DNA of 14,612 nt, from contig CATXYA010000007.1 of the NCBI GenBank assembly GCA_958403605.1, positions 1 to 14,612 on the forward strand, given 5' to 3'. The notes beneath the pieces were generated by a model, which did no database searches, had not been told where the DNA came from, and saw nothing but the letters and a program-made list of their open reading frames with translations. Source of the stretch: an uncultured Oscillospiraceae bacterium. Its GTDB lineage: Bacteria > Bacillota > Clostridia > Oscillospirales > Ruminococcaceae. Position 1 is the stretch's first letter; each line of letters begins with the position of its first letter. Both the position numbers and the translations under genes were made by a program. Shown here piece after piece: positions 1 through 6,103 of this stretch.

Positions 1-1
1 C

Positions 2-283
2 GCGGCGGCGCGCTCTCTGCGGGACGGCGGGCGGCTGTGCCTGTGCCAGCGCCCCGAGCGGCTGACGGATGTGCTCTGCGCCCTGCGCGGGGCGGGCATC
101 GAGCCCAAGCGCCTGCGCTTCGTGGCCGCCAGGGTGGAAAAAGCGCCCTTCCTCGTCTTGGTGGAGGGGCAAAAGGCCCGGGCGCCGGGCCTGCGTGTGC
201 TGCCGCCCCTGTATACGCAGACGGCGGCGGGCGCCCCCAGCGCCGAAATTCTGCAAATTTATGGACAGGAGAGCGGAACATGA
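2..283 (+). CDS. tRNA1(Val) (adenine37-N6)-methyltransferase, C-terminal part (5' truncated by window)
   Basis: The reading frame is open from the window edge and ends at TGA 281-283, leaving 93 residues. The visible part has GGRLCLCQRPERLTD, then VAARVEKAPFLVLVEG and a closing LPPLYTQ. This pattern is typical of the C-terminal end of the YabB/TrmN6 class I SAM methyltransferases that methylate N6 of adenosine 37 in tRNA1(Val). The SAM-binding and NPPY catalytic motifs would lie upstream, outside the window, so activity cannot be judged. The stop overlaps the next start (ATGA), which indicates translational coupling with rsmI. A yabB-like gene close to rsmI is a familiar Firmicutes arrangement. 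Family assignment is good but rests on a fragment. Confidence 0.75.
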   Translation, partial: AAARSLRDGGRLCLCQRPERLTDVLCALRGAGIEPKRLRFVAARVEKAPFLVLVEGQKARAPGLRVLPPLYTQTAAGAPSAEILQIYGQESGT

Positions 284-1107
284 GCGGAACGCTGTACATC
301 GTGGCCACCCCCATCGGCAATTTGGGGGATCTGACGCCCCGCGCCGCCGAGACCTTTGCCCAGGCCGATTTCATCGCCGCCGAGGACACCCGCGTCACCC
401 TCAAGCTGCTCAACCACCTGGGCCTGAAAAAGCCCATGGTCAGCTACTATGAGCACAACCTCAAGGAGCGCGGCGAAATGATCCTGCGGCGCATCGAGGC
501 GGGCGAGAGCTGCGCCCTGTGCTCCGACGCCGGCATGCCCGCCGTGTCGGACCCCGGCGAGGTGCTGGTGCGCGACGCCCACGCCCGGGGCATCCGCGTG
601 GTGCCCATCCCCGCGGCCAGCGCGGCCGTCACGGCGCTGTGCGTCTCCGGCCTGCCCACGGGCCGCTGGGTGTTCGAGGGCTTCCTGCCCACGGGCCGCC
701 GCCAAAAAAAAGAGCGCCTGGCGGAATTAAACGGCGAGCGCCGTACCATCATCTTCTATGAGGCGCCCCACAAGCTGCCCACCACCCTGGACGACCTGGA
801 GGCCGCCTTCGGCCCCCAGCGCCCCCTCACCCTCTGCCGCGAGCTCACCAAGCTCCACGAGGAGGTGCGCGTCACCACCGTGGGCGAGGCCCGGGCCTAT
901 TATCACGAAAACGCCCCCCGGGGCGAGTTCGTGCTGGTGCTGGGCGGCGCGCCCGAGCCCCCGCGGGCCGAGCTGACGCTGGAAGAGGCCGTGGCCCTGG
1001 CCAGGGGCTGGATGGAGGAGGGCGAAAGCGCGGCGTCCGCGGCCAAACGGGCGGCGGCGCAAAGCCCCTTTTCCAAAAGTGAGATCTACCGCCGCTGTAT
1101 GGAGTGA
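280..1107 (+). CDS. rsmI: 16S rRNA (cytidine1402-2'-O)-methyltransferase RsmI
   Basis: This 275-residue protein has the normal length for RsmI, the tetrapyrrole-methylase-fold enzyme that 2'-O-methylates C1402 in the decoding centre of 16S rRNA, using SAM in the cytoplasm. Visible family motifs are VATPIGNLGDLTPRA near residues 8-22, AAEDTR (33-38), SYYEHN (55-60), SDAGMPAVSDPG (82-93), the IPAASA loop (110-115) and FYEAPHKL (159-166). The start is ATG 280, preceded by AGGAGA at a good distance and overlapping the upstream stop in ATGA. An in-frame extension back to position 37 is an open frame through the upstream gene and has no family similarity. The gene probably shares an operon with the fragment before it and the phosphoesterase after it, six bases downstream. 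Confidence 0.96.
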   Translation: MSGTLYIVATPIGNLGDLTPRAAETFAQADFIAAEDTRVTLKLLNHLGLKKPMVSYYEHNLKERGEMILRRIEAGESCALCSDAGMPAVSDPGEVLVRDAHARGIRVVPIPAASAAVTALCVSGLPTGRWVFEGFLPTGRRQKKERLAELNGERRTIIFYEAPHKLPTTLDDLEAAFGPQRPLTLCRELTKLHEEVRVTTVGEARAYYHENAPRGEFVLVLGGAPEPPRAELTLEEAVALARGWMEEGESAASAAKRAAAQSPFSKSEIYRRCME

Positions 1108-1113
1108 GAAGCA

Positions 1114-1572
1114 ATGAAACTGCTGGTGCTGTCCGATGTCCACGGCCACACCCGCGCCATGATGCGCGCGGTGGCCGCCCACAATGATGCCGACGCCGTG
1201 TTCTTTTTGGGCGACGGCCTGCGGGACGCGGAGGAGATCAACGCCGTGTACCCTCGCATGCGCGTGTACCGCGTGCGCGGCAACTGTGATTACGCCTGCT
1301 TCGACCCGCTGGACGGCCTCACGGCCTTCGGCGGCCTGGCGGTCTATTACACCCACGGCCACCTGTTCGGCGTCAAAAGCAGCCTTGAGGCTTTGGCCGC
1401 CGCCGCGGCCTCCCGCGGGGCCGATCTGGCGCTGTTCGGCCATACGCACCGCCCCTGCCAAGAGACGCTGGGCGGCGTCACCCTCTTCAACCCCGGCGCC
1501 GTCGCCGCCGGCAGCTGCGGCATCCTCCGCCTGGGCCAGGGCGCCCCGCAGTTCTCCTGGGAAGAAATTTGA
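1114..1572 (+). CDS. YfcE/MJ0936-type metallophosphoesterase
   Basis: This is a 152-residue calcineurin-like metallophosphoesterase of the small YfcE/MJ0936 class, which hydrolyses phosphodiesters or phosphomonoesters with a two-metal centre in the cytoplasm. All metal-binding motifs are present in order: SDVHG (D8, H10), LGDG (D34), RGNCD (N57), THGH (H81), GHTH (H110, H112) and NPGA (126-129). Length and motif spacing match the family. The start ATG 1114 follows GGAG at 1101-1104, which overlaps the rsmI stop, so the two are probably cotranscribed and coupled. The physiological substrate cannot be read from sequence. Family assignment is firm; the exact role is unknown. Confidence 0.92.
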   Translation: MKLLVLSDVHGHTRAMMRAVAAHNDADAVFFLGDGLRDAEEINAVYPRMRVYRVRGNCDYACFDPLDGLTAFGGLAVYYTHGHLFGVKSSLEALAAAAASRGADLALFGHTHRPCQETLGGVTLFNPGAVAAGSCGILRLGQGAPQFSWEEI

Positions 1573-1586
1573 AAAAGCAAAAAAAG

Positions 1587-1623
1587 AGCGCCGGGCGCTG
1601 TGTCACGCACAGGGCCCGGCGCT
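1587..1623. terminator. Strong GC hairpin after the phosphoesterase gene
   Basis: A 16-base left arm (1587-1602) pairs with 1608-1623 around a 5-base loop, with a single mismatch. It begins 15 bases past the phosphoesterase stop, where a terminator is expected. On the plus strand no T-run follows. On the minus strand the hairpin is followed by CTCTTTTTTTGCTTTTTC, a textbook intrinsic terminator tail. It may therefore act mainly for leftward transcription from the NERD gene, or on both strands. Confidence 0.65.
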
Positions 1624-1642
1624 TCGCGTTCCGGAAAAGGGA

Positions 1643-1674
1643 AACCGCCTGACCTTGCGGATGGTCAGGCGGTT
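1643..1674. terminator. Second perfect hairpin, possible terminator or RNA structure
   Basis: AACCGCCTGACC (1643-1654) and its perfect reverse complement (1663-1674) form a 12-bp stem with an 8-base loop. There is no T-run on the plus side and only a short TTTT on the minus side. Its position directly behind the first hairpin suggests a tandem terminator, but a structured RNA element is possible. Confidence 0.4.
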
Positions 1675-1888
1675 CGGTTAAGGGGTATCTCTCTTGGTGT
1701 GAGGAGGAATCATGTACAGAGGAGGGATTGCGGCTTCCCTGTCTCTGTAATTATGATCATACCCCAAATTTGCGATGGGAATATGAAACGGCTGTGAACA
1801 TTTTGTAAATACTCCCCGCCGTCTTTTCAAAGAAAAAAGACTTTGTTATAATAAGAGGGAGTTTTCCGTCAGAGCCTGCCGAAAGCCG

Positions 1889-2524
1889 TCAGACCGGCTT
1901 GACGCCGCTCTCCGGGGCCAGGTACGCCCGCACCGCCGCGGCCGCCTTGGCGATGTCCACGTGCTTGTCGGTGCGGTATTTTTCCTTGTCCAGCAGCGCG
2001 CGGAATTCCTTCACCGTCAAATGGCCCGTGCTGCGGGGCAGCGCCAAAGAGGCGTTTTTGTTGGTGAAGACGCATACAGTTTCTACGGGGATGTTCTTCA
2101 GGTTGGCCGTGAACAGCGTGTCCCGCACCAGCCGCGTGTCCGCCGCCGCCTGCAGAAGGGGATTCTCAAACGACGTGCGCTCCTCGCCGCGCACCTGCAG
2201 CCATTTGGCGTCGCCCTCGCTGCCGTAGATCTCGCCGCCGCGGCCGATGCATTTGACGCACAGCAGCCCAAAGCAGCCCACGATGATGAAATCGAGATCG
2301 GCAAAGCGGCCGTTTTTCGCCAGCGCCGCGGGCGCGATCACCTCGTATTGCTGCAAAGAGGCGAACCGCTTGGCCGCCGCCAGGGGCTTCGCCGCGGCAT
2401 CGGAAAGATCCTTGGCCTTCTCGATGCGCTTTGTGCCGGAGCCCTCCCGCATGAAAAAGAAGTAGTACAGGCCCACCAAGGCGGCGATGCCGATGACGAG
2501 AAGTGCAAAATCAGTACCTTTCAA
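1889..2524 (-). CDS. Membrane-anchored NERD-domain protein with altered nuclease motif
   Basis: This 211-residue protein has one N-terminal membrane segment (about 6-24) followed by positive residues, so the rest is probably cytoplasmic. Residues about 53-160 match the NERD (nuclease-related, PD-(D/E)XK-like) fold: DLDFIIVG (D76, D78), GLLCVKCIG (86-94), GGEIYG, W108, the FENPLLQ segment around N121-P122, and the CVFTNKN strand. In typical NERD proteins the central strand reads E-x-K. Here it reads C89-V-K91, so the acidic catalytic residue is a cysteine while the lysine remains. The start is TTG 2524, with GGAGGG seven bases upstream on the minus strand; no ATG is available nearby. It has its own promoter and is divergent from the Nudix gene. 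The biological role of NERD proteins is not settled. The family call is good; nuclease activity is doubtful. Confidence 0.8.
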   Translation of the reverse strand: MKGTDFALLVIGIAALVGLYYFFFMREGSGTKRIEKAKDLSDAAAKPLAAAKRFASLQQYEVIAPAALAKNGRFADLDFIIVGCFGLLCVKCIGRGGEIYGSEGDAKWLQVRGEERTSFENPLLQAAADTRLVRDTLFTANLKNIPVETVCVFTNKNASLALPRSTGHLTVKEFRALLDKEKYRTDKHVDIAKAAAAVRAYLAPESGVKPV

Positions 2525-2561
2525 AATAAACCCTCCAAGTGATGGTCGTTGACATTCTTAA

Positions 2562-2590
2562 AGTATAGCAAAAATCCGTCGGAAAGACAA
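2562..2590 (-). promoter_or_regulatory. Sigma70-type promoter for the NERD gene
   Basis: Read on the minus strand, TTGTCT (plus 2585-2590) is separated by exactly 17 bases from TATACT (plus 2562-2567). Transcription would start near 2555, about 30 bases before the TTG start codon. Position, spacing and direction all fit. Confidence 0.7.
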
Positions 2591-2640
2591 TTCTCCGGGG
2601 CGAAAACCCGCAAATTTATTGGGATCGGAAGGATGCATTG

Positions 2641-3081
2641 ATGAAACAAGAAAAATCCTGCGGCGCGATCTGCGTCAAGCAGACTGCCGGGGGCCCGCGC
2701 GTGCTCCTCATCCGCCACCGCTACGGCGGCCATTGGGCGTTCCCCAAGGGCCACGTGGAGCCCGGCGAGACCGAGCACGAGACCGCCGCCCGCGAGGTGC
2801 GCGAGGAGACGGGCGCCGCCATCCGCATCCTGGACGGCTACCGCGAAGTCACCACCTACAGCCCCGGCAAGGGCGTCATGAAGGACGTGGTGGTCTTCCT
2901 GGCCCAGATCACGGGCGGCAAGCTGCGCCCCCAGCCCGAGGAGGTGCGCACCGTGGAGCTGCTGGCGCTGGAGGAGGCGAAAAAGCGCCTCACCTACGAG
3001 GCCGACCGCCGGCTCCTGCAAAAAGCCGAGCCTCTCATCGAGCGCTATTTTTCTGCGGAAAACGGCCGGGAAAATGATTGA
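2641..3081 (+). CDS. Nudix hydrolase, Ap4A hydrolase-like
   Basis: This 146-residue Nudix protein is close in layout to asymmetrical bis(5'-nucleosyl)-tetraphosphatases, which split Ap4A-type dinucleotides in the cytoplasm. The Nudix box spans residues 37-59 and is complete: G37, E43, the REVREE metal-binding helix (51-56) and G58. It is preceded by HWAFPKGH, as is usual in the Ap4A class, and by the KSCGAICV first strand (5-12). ATG 2641 is chosen over an in-frame TTG one codon upstream because GGAAGG (2627-2632) lies eight bases before ATG. No convincing promoter was found, although TTGACA occurs at 2549-2554. The stop TGA (3079-3081) overlaps the tRNA promoter. Substrate is inferred from family resemblance and could be another nucleotide. 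Confidence 0.9.
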   Translation: MKQEKSCGAICVKQTAGGPRVLLIRHRYGGHWAFPKGHVEPGETEHETAAREVREETGAAIRILDGYREVTTYSPGKGVMKDVVVFLAQITGGKLRPQPEEVRTVELLALEEAKKRLTYEADRRLLQKAEPLIERYFSAENGREND

Positions 3082-3109
3082 CAAACCGCACCCGGTGTGA
3101 TATTATAAT
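3078..3109 (+). promoter_or_regulatory. Promoter of tRNA-Arg
   Basis: A consensus TTGACA (3078-3083) is followed after 17 bases by TATTAT (3101-3106), with a perfect TATAAT overlapping at 3104-3109 (spacing 20). The -35 box overlaps the Nudix stop codon. The tRNA begins about 22-25 bases downstream of the -10. Confidence 0.8.
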
Positions 3110-3130
3110 TAGGCACTCAAAAGCAACCGT

Positions 3131-3207
3131 GCGCTGGTAGCTCAGTTGGATAGAGTGTTTGGCTACGAACCAAAAGGTCGGGGGTTCGAATCCCTTCCAG
3201 CGCACCA
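3131..3207 (+). tRNA. tRNA-Arg (anticodon ACG)
   Basis: A full cloverleaf can be drawn. The acceptor stem is GCGCTGG (3131-3137) with CCAGCGC (3197-3203). The D stem is GCTC (3140-3143) with GAGT (3153-3156) and an AGTTGGATA loop. The anticodon stem is TTTGG (3158-3162) with CCAAA (3170-3174), with loop CTACGAA and anticodon ACG at 3165-3167. The variable loop has five bases. The T stem is GGGGG with CCCTT (two G-U pairs) and loop TTCGAAT. The discriminator A (3204) and an encoded CCA (3205-3207) follow. A34 would be deaminated to inosine to read CGU/CGC/CGA. It has its own promoter and terminator, so it is a single-gene unit. Confidence 0.97.
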
Positions 3208-3261
3208 AAACCGTGTAATTGATCCGAAAGGTTTAGTTACGCGGTTTTATTTTTTATTTTG
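3208..3261 (+). terminator. Intrinsic terminator of tRNA-Arg
   Basis: AAACCGTGTAA (3208-3218) pairs with TTACGCGGTTT (3237-3247) with one wobble, followed by a long T-rich tract to 3261. The left arm starts right after the CCA end of the tRNA. Confidence 0.88.
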
Positions 3262-3308
3262 CGGTGTCGAAAAAGACGATCTTTGCCGCCCACTGCCAGG
3301 GAATACGG

Positions 3309-3338
3309 TTGACGCGCTCCCTGGAAAAGGGGTACACT
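3309..3338 (+). promoter_or_regulatory. Candidate promoter ahead of the repeat array
   Basis: TTGACG (3309-3314) and TACACT (3333-3338) are 18 bases apart, reading toward the DUF2142 gene. The -35 lies in the loop of a 7-bp inverted repeat (CCAGGGA 3296-3302 with TCCCTGG 3318-3324). If real, transcription would start near 3345 and give a leader of roughly 415 bases containing the whole hairpin array. Confidence 0.5.
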
Positions 3339-3426
3339 AATAAAAAATAGCCGCAGGCTATTTTTTCGGCCATGTGGGCCATCCTTGGCCCACGGCCATG
3401 GGGATCAATTATTTTTTATTGCGCAG
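3338..3426. repeat. Repeat unit 1
   Basis: 89 bases. The A-hairpin is 3342-3352 with 3356-3366 (perfect 11 bp). The C-hairpin is 3375-3381 with 3386-3392. The unit ends with the left arm of the B-hairpin, 3410-3422, which pairs perfectly with 3426-3438 in unit 2 (13 bp). Confidence 0.88.
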
Positions 3427-3516
3427 CAATAAAAAATAGCCGTGGACATTCGTCCTGTGCGCTGGCGCGCACAAATGCTCACAAGTTCGCATTTACGGCA
3501 TTTTTTGTTACTAAAG
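3427..3516. repeat. Repeat unit 2, conserved ends with unrelated interior
   Basis: 90 bases. It starts with CAATAAAAAATAGCCG and ends with TTTTTTGTTACTAAAG like its neighbours, but the interior (about 3443-3499) is different. In place of the A and C hairpins it has TGTGCGC/GCGCACA (loop TGGC, within about 3456-3473) and AAATGC/GCATTT. Its right-end hairpin (3500-3511 with 3516-3527) has a TAAA loop and one G-T pair. Confidence 0.75.
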
Positions 3517-3605
3517 TAATAAAAAATAGCCGCAGGCTATTTTTTTGGCCATGTGGGCCATCCTTGGCCCACGGCCATGGGGATCAATTATCTTTTATTA
3601 CGCAG
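3517..3605. repeat. Repeat unit 3
   Basis: 89 bases, differing from unit 1 at three positions. Two of these (T to C at 3592, G to A at 3600) lie in the left arm of the junction hairpin 3589-3601 with 3605-3617. Both are matched by complementary changes in the right arm, so the 13-bp stem stays perfect. Confidence 0.88.
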
Positions 3606-3694
3606 TAATAAAAGATAGCCGCAGGCTATTTTTTCGGCCATGTGGGCCATCCCTGGCCCACGGCCATGGAGATCAATTGTTTTTTATTGCAGAG
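3606..3694. repeat. Repeat unit 4
   Basis: 89 bases, with about six differences from unit 1. The A-hairpin keeps one G-T pair (AAAAGATAGCC with GGCTATTTTTT). The terminal hairpin is 3681-3690 with 3694-3703 (10 bp, loop AGA). A 12-bp perfect palindrome TGGCGCGCGCCA follows at 3704-3715. Confidence 0.85.
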
Positions 3695-3759
3695 CAATAA
3701 AAATGGCGCGCGCCACATCGCGCAGTGCCGGCGAATCAAGAAAAGGAAGGAAGTTTCTC

Positions 3760-6018
3760 GTGCCTATGAAAGCCTTTCAGAACCGGAATGCGCGCCGTTA
3801 CACGGTGATCGGTCTGGTTTTCACACTCCTTGCCTGCCTTCTTTTGAGCGCAGGCTCCTATTTCTTAGTCATGCGTCCTTATATCGCCTCGCATGGCTAT
3901 GCCATCACAGAAGAGGGGAAGGACAAGCTGCTGTCCACACCGCTGCTGGAGAACAGCACGGTGCAGCAGAATTTCTCTTCCGTCTCCGCATTTCACGGAA
4001 TGGCATTCCGCTTGAATTTTTCTAAATATCTGCCGGAAGATGCCAAGTTCCAGGTAAAACTGTTCAACGGGCAGGAACAAGAGGCCTTTTCCAAAGAGTT
4101 CCTCTTTTCGGAAGAGACCAGCGATGCCTTTTTGAACATTCTCTTTGAAGAGTCGCTTCCCAGCGGCGACTACCGGCTGGAGTTTGCCTCGACCGGCATC
4201 AACAACGGTTTGGAGCCGGGAGAAGAGGAGAACCAGTTTTATATCTGGCTTGCGAAAGACGTGGCGAGCGCCAAGGAGTTGGCCACAGTCAACTTTTTCC
4301 CTCAGCATGGTGATCTGGACCTGGTGCTGCTGGATTCCTGTGAGTTTTTTGTTTGGCCGTTTGTGATCGGCTGCATCATCCTTACAGTGGTGGCCTGTTG
4401 TTGCGTCATTCTGCGCTTCTTGCCGCTGGAATGGTTCTACTGCCTGCTGGGCGGCGCAATCGGATTGACGCTGCTCTTTGTTCAATCCCCCATGTATGGA
4501 TTTGACACTCGTTTCCACGCTGACACCAGCTATTTGATCTCGAACCAGCTCCTGGGCACAGGGAGGATAACCTATCGTTTTGAAGCGATCCCGGAAGGGA
4601 TGGCCTTGGGAGCGGCAGAGCAGTCGCTGCTGACAGAGCTTGAAAAGGATACCGCGGAACTGGAGGCTATGCGGGAGTCTCTTACGGAAAAAGAATACAC
4701 CTCCCAGCAAGAGGGCTTGGGGGAGCGGTATGAAGAGCTGCAGGAGGGAACTTACTATCTGCGCCGCGCTTGTGATGATTTCAGTGAAAGCCATTTTCCG
4801 CGGGTGGGTTCGGCACACGCCAAGGTGATCCGCAGCTTTGCATCGTCCATCAAAGAAGGCTATTTCCTTGATCACAGCCAGGCGGGCGACGCCAATTCTA
4901 CGGAGCTGGTGGCACAAAAGATCTACGATGGAATAGACGGTATGACCTCTTATCTGTACGTCCCGCAGGCGCTGGGGTTCACGGTGGCGCGGCTCTTGGG
5001 GATGAATGCTCACGGGCTGTTGCTGATGGGGCGGCTGTTCAATTTCTTCGTCTATCTATTCCTCACCGCGGCGGCGATCCGCTGTGCGCCCTTTGCCAAA
5101 AACCTGATGTTCCTAGTGGCGCTGCTGCCCACCTCGATCCAGCTGGGAGCCTCGCTGTCTAGGGACTCCCTGGTACTGGCACTAAGCTTTTTCTGCATCG
5201 CAAAAATTCTGCAATTTTCTTATAGTAAAGAGCGTATCGCTTGGTTTCATACCATTCCTGTCCTTGCGGCAGCGCTGTTGCTGGCGCCGGCCAAAGCCGT
5301 CTATTTCCTGGTATCCCTGCTCTGCGTTTTTGCCATGATCCGCCGCTATGCTTTCCCAGAAGGCCTCCGGCAAAAGAAGATCTCCCCCAAGCATCTGGCT
5401 TTTTTCCTGATGGGCTTGGTGCTGGTGATCGTGGCTTTCACCGTCGTCGCCTGGCCCAATATCGCTTCCCGCCTATCGGCCACTGAAACAGCCAGCGTGA
5501 ATACGACCCTAGGCCTTGAGGATCCCGGCAGCTACACCTTCCTCTATTGTTTGGGGCATCCGGTGGAAGTTCTCGCGCTTGTCTTTCGCACCTTCTACAA
5601 TGGGCTGGGAGAGATCCTGTTCAACGCCGTCGTGCCCTTTGAACTTGAATTCGGCTACAGTTGGGGCGTGTTGTTCGCTTGGATCTTATGTTTGTTGCTG
5701 TGCGTCTGCCACGCGCCGCAGCAGGAGATTCCCCTCACCAAGGGCGACCGGCGCATCTTTCTGACAGTGTTCCTGCTGACCTTTTTGCTCCTGACGGGGG
5801 CCTCCATTCTTTGGACCCCGCTGGGCAATGCCCAGATCTGGGGTCTCCAGGGCCGTTATCTGACGCCAGTGCTCCCGTTGCTGTTCCTCTTTTTCGCCAA
5901 CCGCAAGCAAGTGGCCCTGCGAAAAAATCCCACCAGAACCCTAAGCATGGCCGCCCTAGCCCTTTCCTATTTGACCCTGATGGACAACTATTTGTGGCTG
6001 TTTGAAGTGGCAAAATGA
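3760..6018 (+). CDS. DUF2142-type polytopic membrane protein of glycan synthesis loci
   Basis: 752 residues from GTG 3760, chosen because GGAAGG (3745-3750) lies nine bases upstream; ATG 3766 is two codons later but 15 bases from that site. The frame also runs back to 3640 through repeat unit 4, but that extension only translates repeat sequence. Layout: membrane segment 15-37, an extracytoplasmic soluble domain about 40-193, then roughly eleven more membrane segments. A charged helical loop of about 50 residues (283-332) is inserted between segments 3 and 4. Features shared with DUF2142 proteins are YVPQALG (400-406), SLSRDSL around D469, and GLQGRYLTP (695-703). Such proteins occur in polysaccharide and teichoic acid loci and are thought to be lipid-phosphate-sugar-dependent transferases, but this is inference. 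It is convergent with the polysaccharide operon, and its GC content lies between the two flanks. Confidence 0.75.
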   Translation: MPMKAFQNRNARRYTVIGLVFTLLACLLLSAGSYFLVMRPYIASHGYAITEEGKDKLLSTPLLENSTVQQNFSSVSAFHGMAFRLNFSKYLPEDAKFQVKLFNGQEQEAFSKEFLFSEETSDAFLNILFEESLPSGDYRLEFASTGINNGLEPGEEENQFYIWLAKDVASAKELATVNFFPQHGDLDLVLLDSCEFFVWPFVIGCIILTVVACCCVILRFLPLEWFYCLLGGAIGLTLLFVQSPMYGFDTRFHADTSYLISNQLLGTGRITYRFEAIPEGMALGAAEQSLLTELEKDTAELEAMRESLTEKEYTSQQEGLGERYEELQEGTYYLRRACDDFSESHFPRVGSAHAKVIRSFASSIKEGYFLDHSQAGDANSTELVAQKIYDGIDGMTSYLYVPQALGFTVARLLGMNAHGLLLMGRLFNFFVYLFLTAAAIRCAPFAKNLMFLVALLPTSIQLGASLSRDSLVLALSFFCIAKILQFSYSKERIAWFHTIPVLAAALLLAPAKAVYFLVSLLCVFAMIRRYAFPEGLRQKKISPKHLAFFLMGLVLVIVAFTVVAWPNIASRLSATETASVNTTLGLEDPGSYTFLYCLGHPVEVLALVFRTFYNGLGEILFNAVVPFELEFGYSWGVLFAWILCLLLCVCHAPQQEIPLTKGDRRIFLTVFLLTFLLLTGASILWTPLGNAQIWGLQGRYLTPVLPLLFLFFANRKQVALRKNPTRTLSMAALALSYLTLMDNYLWLFEVAK

Positions 6019-6055
6019 AGCAAGACCAATTCTGAGCAAACAATCATTTTATGTT

Positions 6056-6103
6056 GCAAAAAGAGTTTCGCTATGCAGTTTCTGCCTGGCGAGACTCTTT
6101 TGC
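6056..6103. terminator. Bidirectional terminator between convergent genes
   Basis: GCAAAAAGAGTTTCGC (6056-6071) pairs with GCGAGACTCTTTTGC (6089-6103), with a wobble and a bulge, around a 17-base loop. The A/T-rich base of the stem gives a short T tract on both strands. It lies 38 bases after the DUF2142 stop and 31 bases after the stop of the opposing gene. Confidence 0.75.

Larger units (their letters stand above)
1573..1888. other. 316-bp gene-free gap between convergent genes
   Basis: Besides the two hairpins, this gap holds a strong ribosome site (GAGGAGGAAT, 1701-1710) directly before ATG 1712. That ATG opens a 12-codon frame, MYRGGIAASLSL, ending at TAA 1748-1750. A perfect palindrome TATGATCATA lies at 1752-1761. 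A perfect TATAAT (1847-1852) with TTTTCA 17 bases upstream (1824-1829) points rightward into the 3' end of the NERD gene, where no plus-strand gene exists. None of these is convincing as a gene without comparative support. The stretch is less GC-rich than its flanks. Confidence 0.5.
3338..3703. repeat. Tandem array of four hairpin-rich 89-90 bp units
   Basis: Unit starts are at 3338, 3427, 3517 and 3606, giving periods of 89, 90 and 89 bases, with the beginning of a fifth unit (CAATAAAAATGGC) at 3695. Units 1, 3 and 4 are near-identical. Each carries an A-hairpin (AAAAAATAGCC, loop GCA, GGCTATTTTTT), a GC-rich C-hairpin (TGGGCCA, loop TCCT, TGGCCCA) and half of a junction B-hairpin shared with the next unit (TATTTTTTATTGC, loop GCA, GCAATAAAAAATA in the first junction). 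The A-rich segment at each unit start can pair either backward into B or forward into A. The array resembles a REP/BIME-like palindromic cluster. It contains no supported protein gene, although reading frames run through it. Confidence 0.9.

Noticed and set aside
37..279. In-frame upstream extension of RsmI
   Set aside because: It overlaps the real C-terminal reading frame of the TrmN6-like gene in another frame, and the family N-terminus starts at ATG 280 with a ribosome site.
727..1461. 244-codon minus-strand frame across rsmI and the phosphoesterase
   Set aside because: Shadow of two well-supported plus-strand genes in GC-rich DNA; no recognisable motifs.
2549..2577. Promoter for the Nudix gene using TTGACA at 2549-2554
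   Set aside because: No acceptable -10 box lies at 16-18 bases; the nearby TATAG is only about nine bases away. The same DNA fits a minus-strand promoter much better.
3372..3608. 78-codon open frame through repeat units 1-3
   Set aside because: It consists of repeat sequence only, lacks a ribosome site and shows no protein-like pattern.
3338..3703. CRISPR array
   Set aside because: Units are contiguous, long (89-90 bp) and palindromic, without unique spacers of regular size, and no cas gene is present.
3640..3759. In-frame N-terminal extension of the DUF2142 protein (about 40 residues starting MWAIPGPRPW)
   Set aside because: It is a translation of repeat unit 4, has no ribosome site, and the same peptide appears in another copy of the repeat. 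A good site precedes GTG 3760.
3865..5013. 382-codon minus-strand frame inside the DUF2142 gene
   Set aside because: Low-complexity shadow frame opposite a gene with clear membrane protein features.
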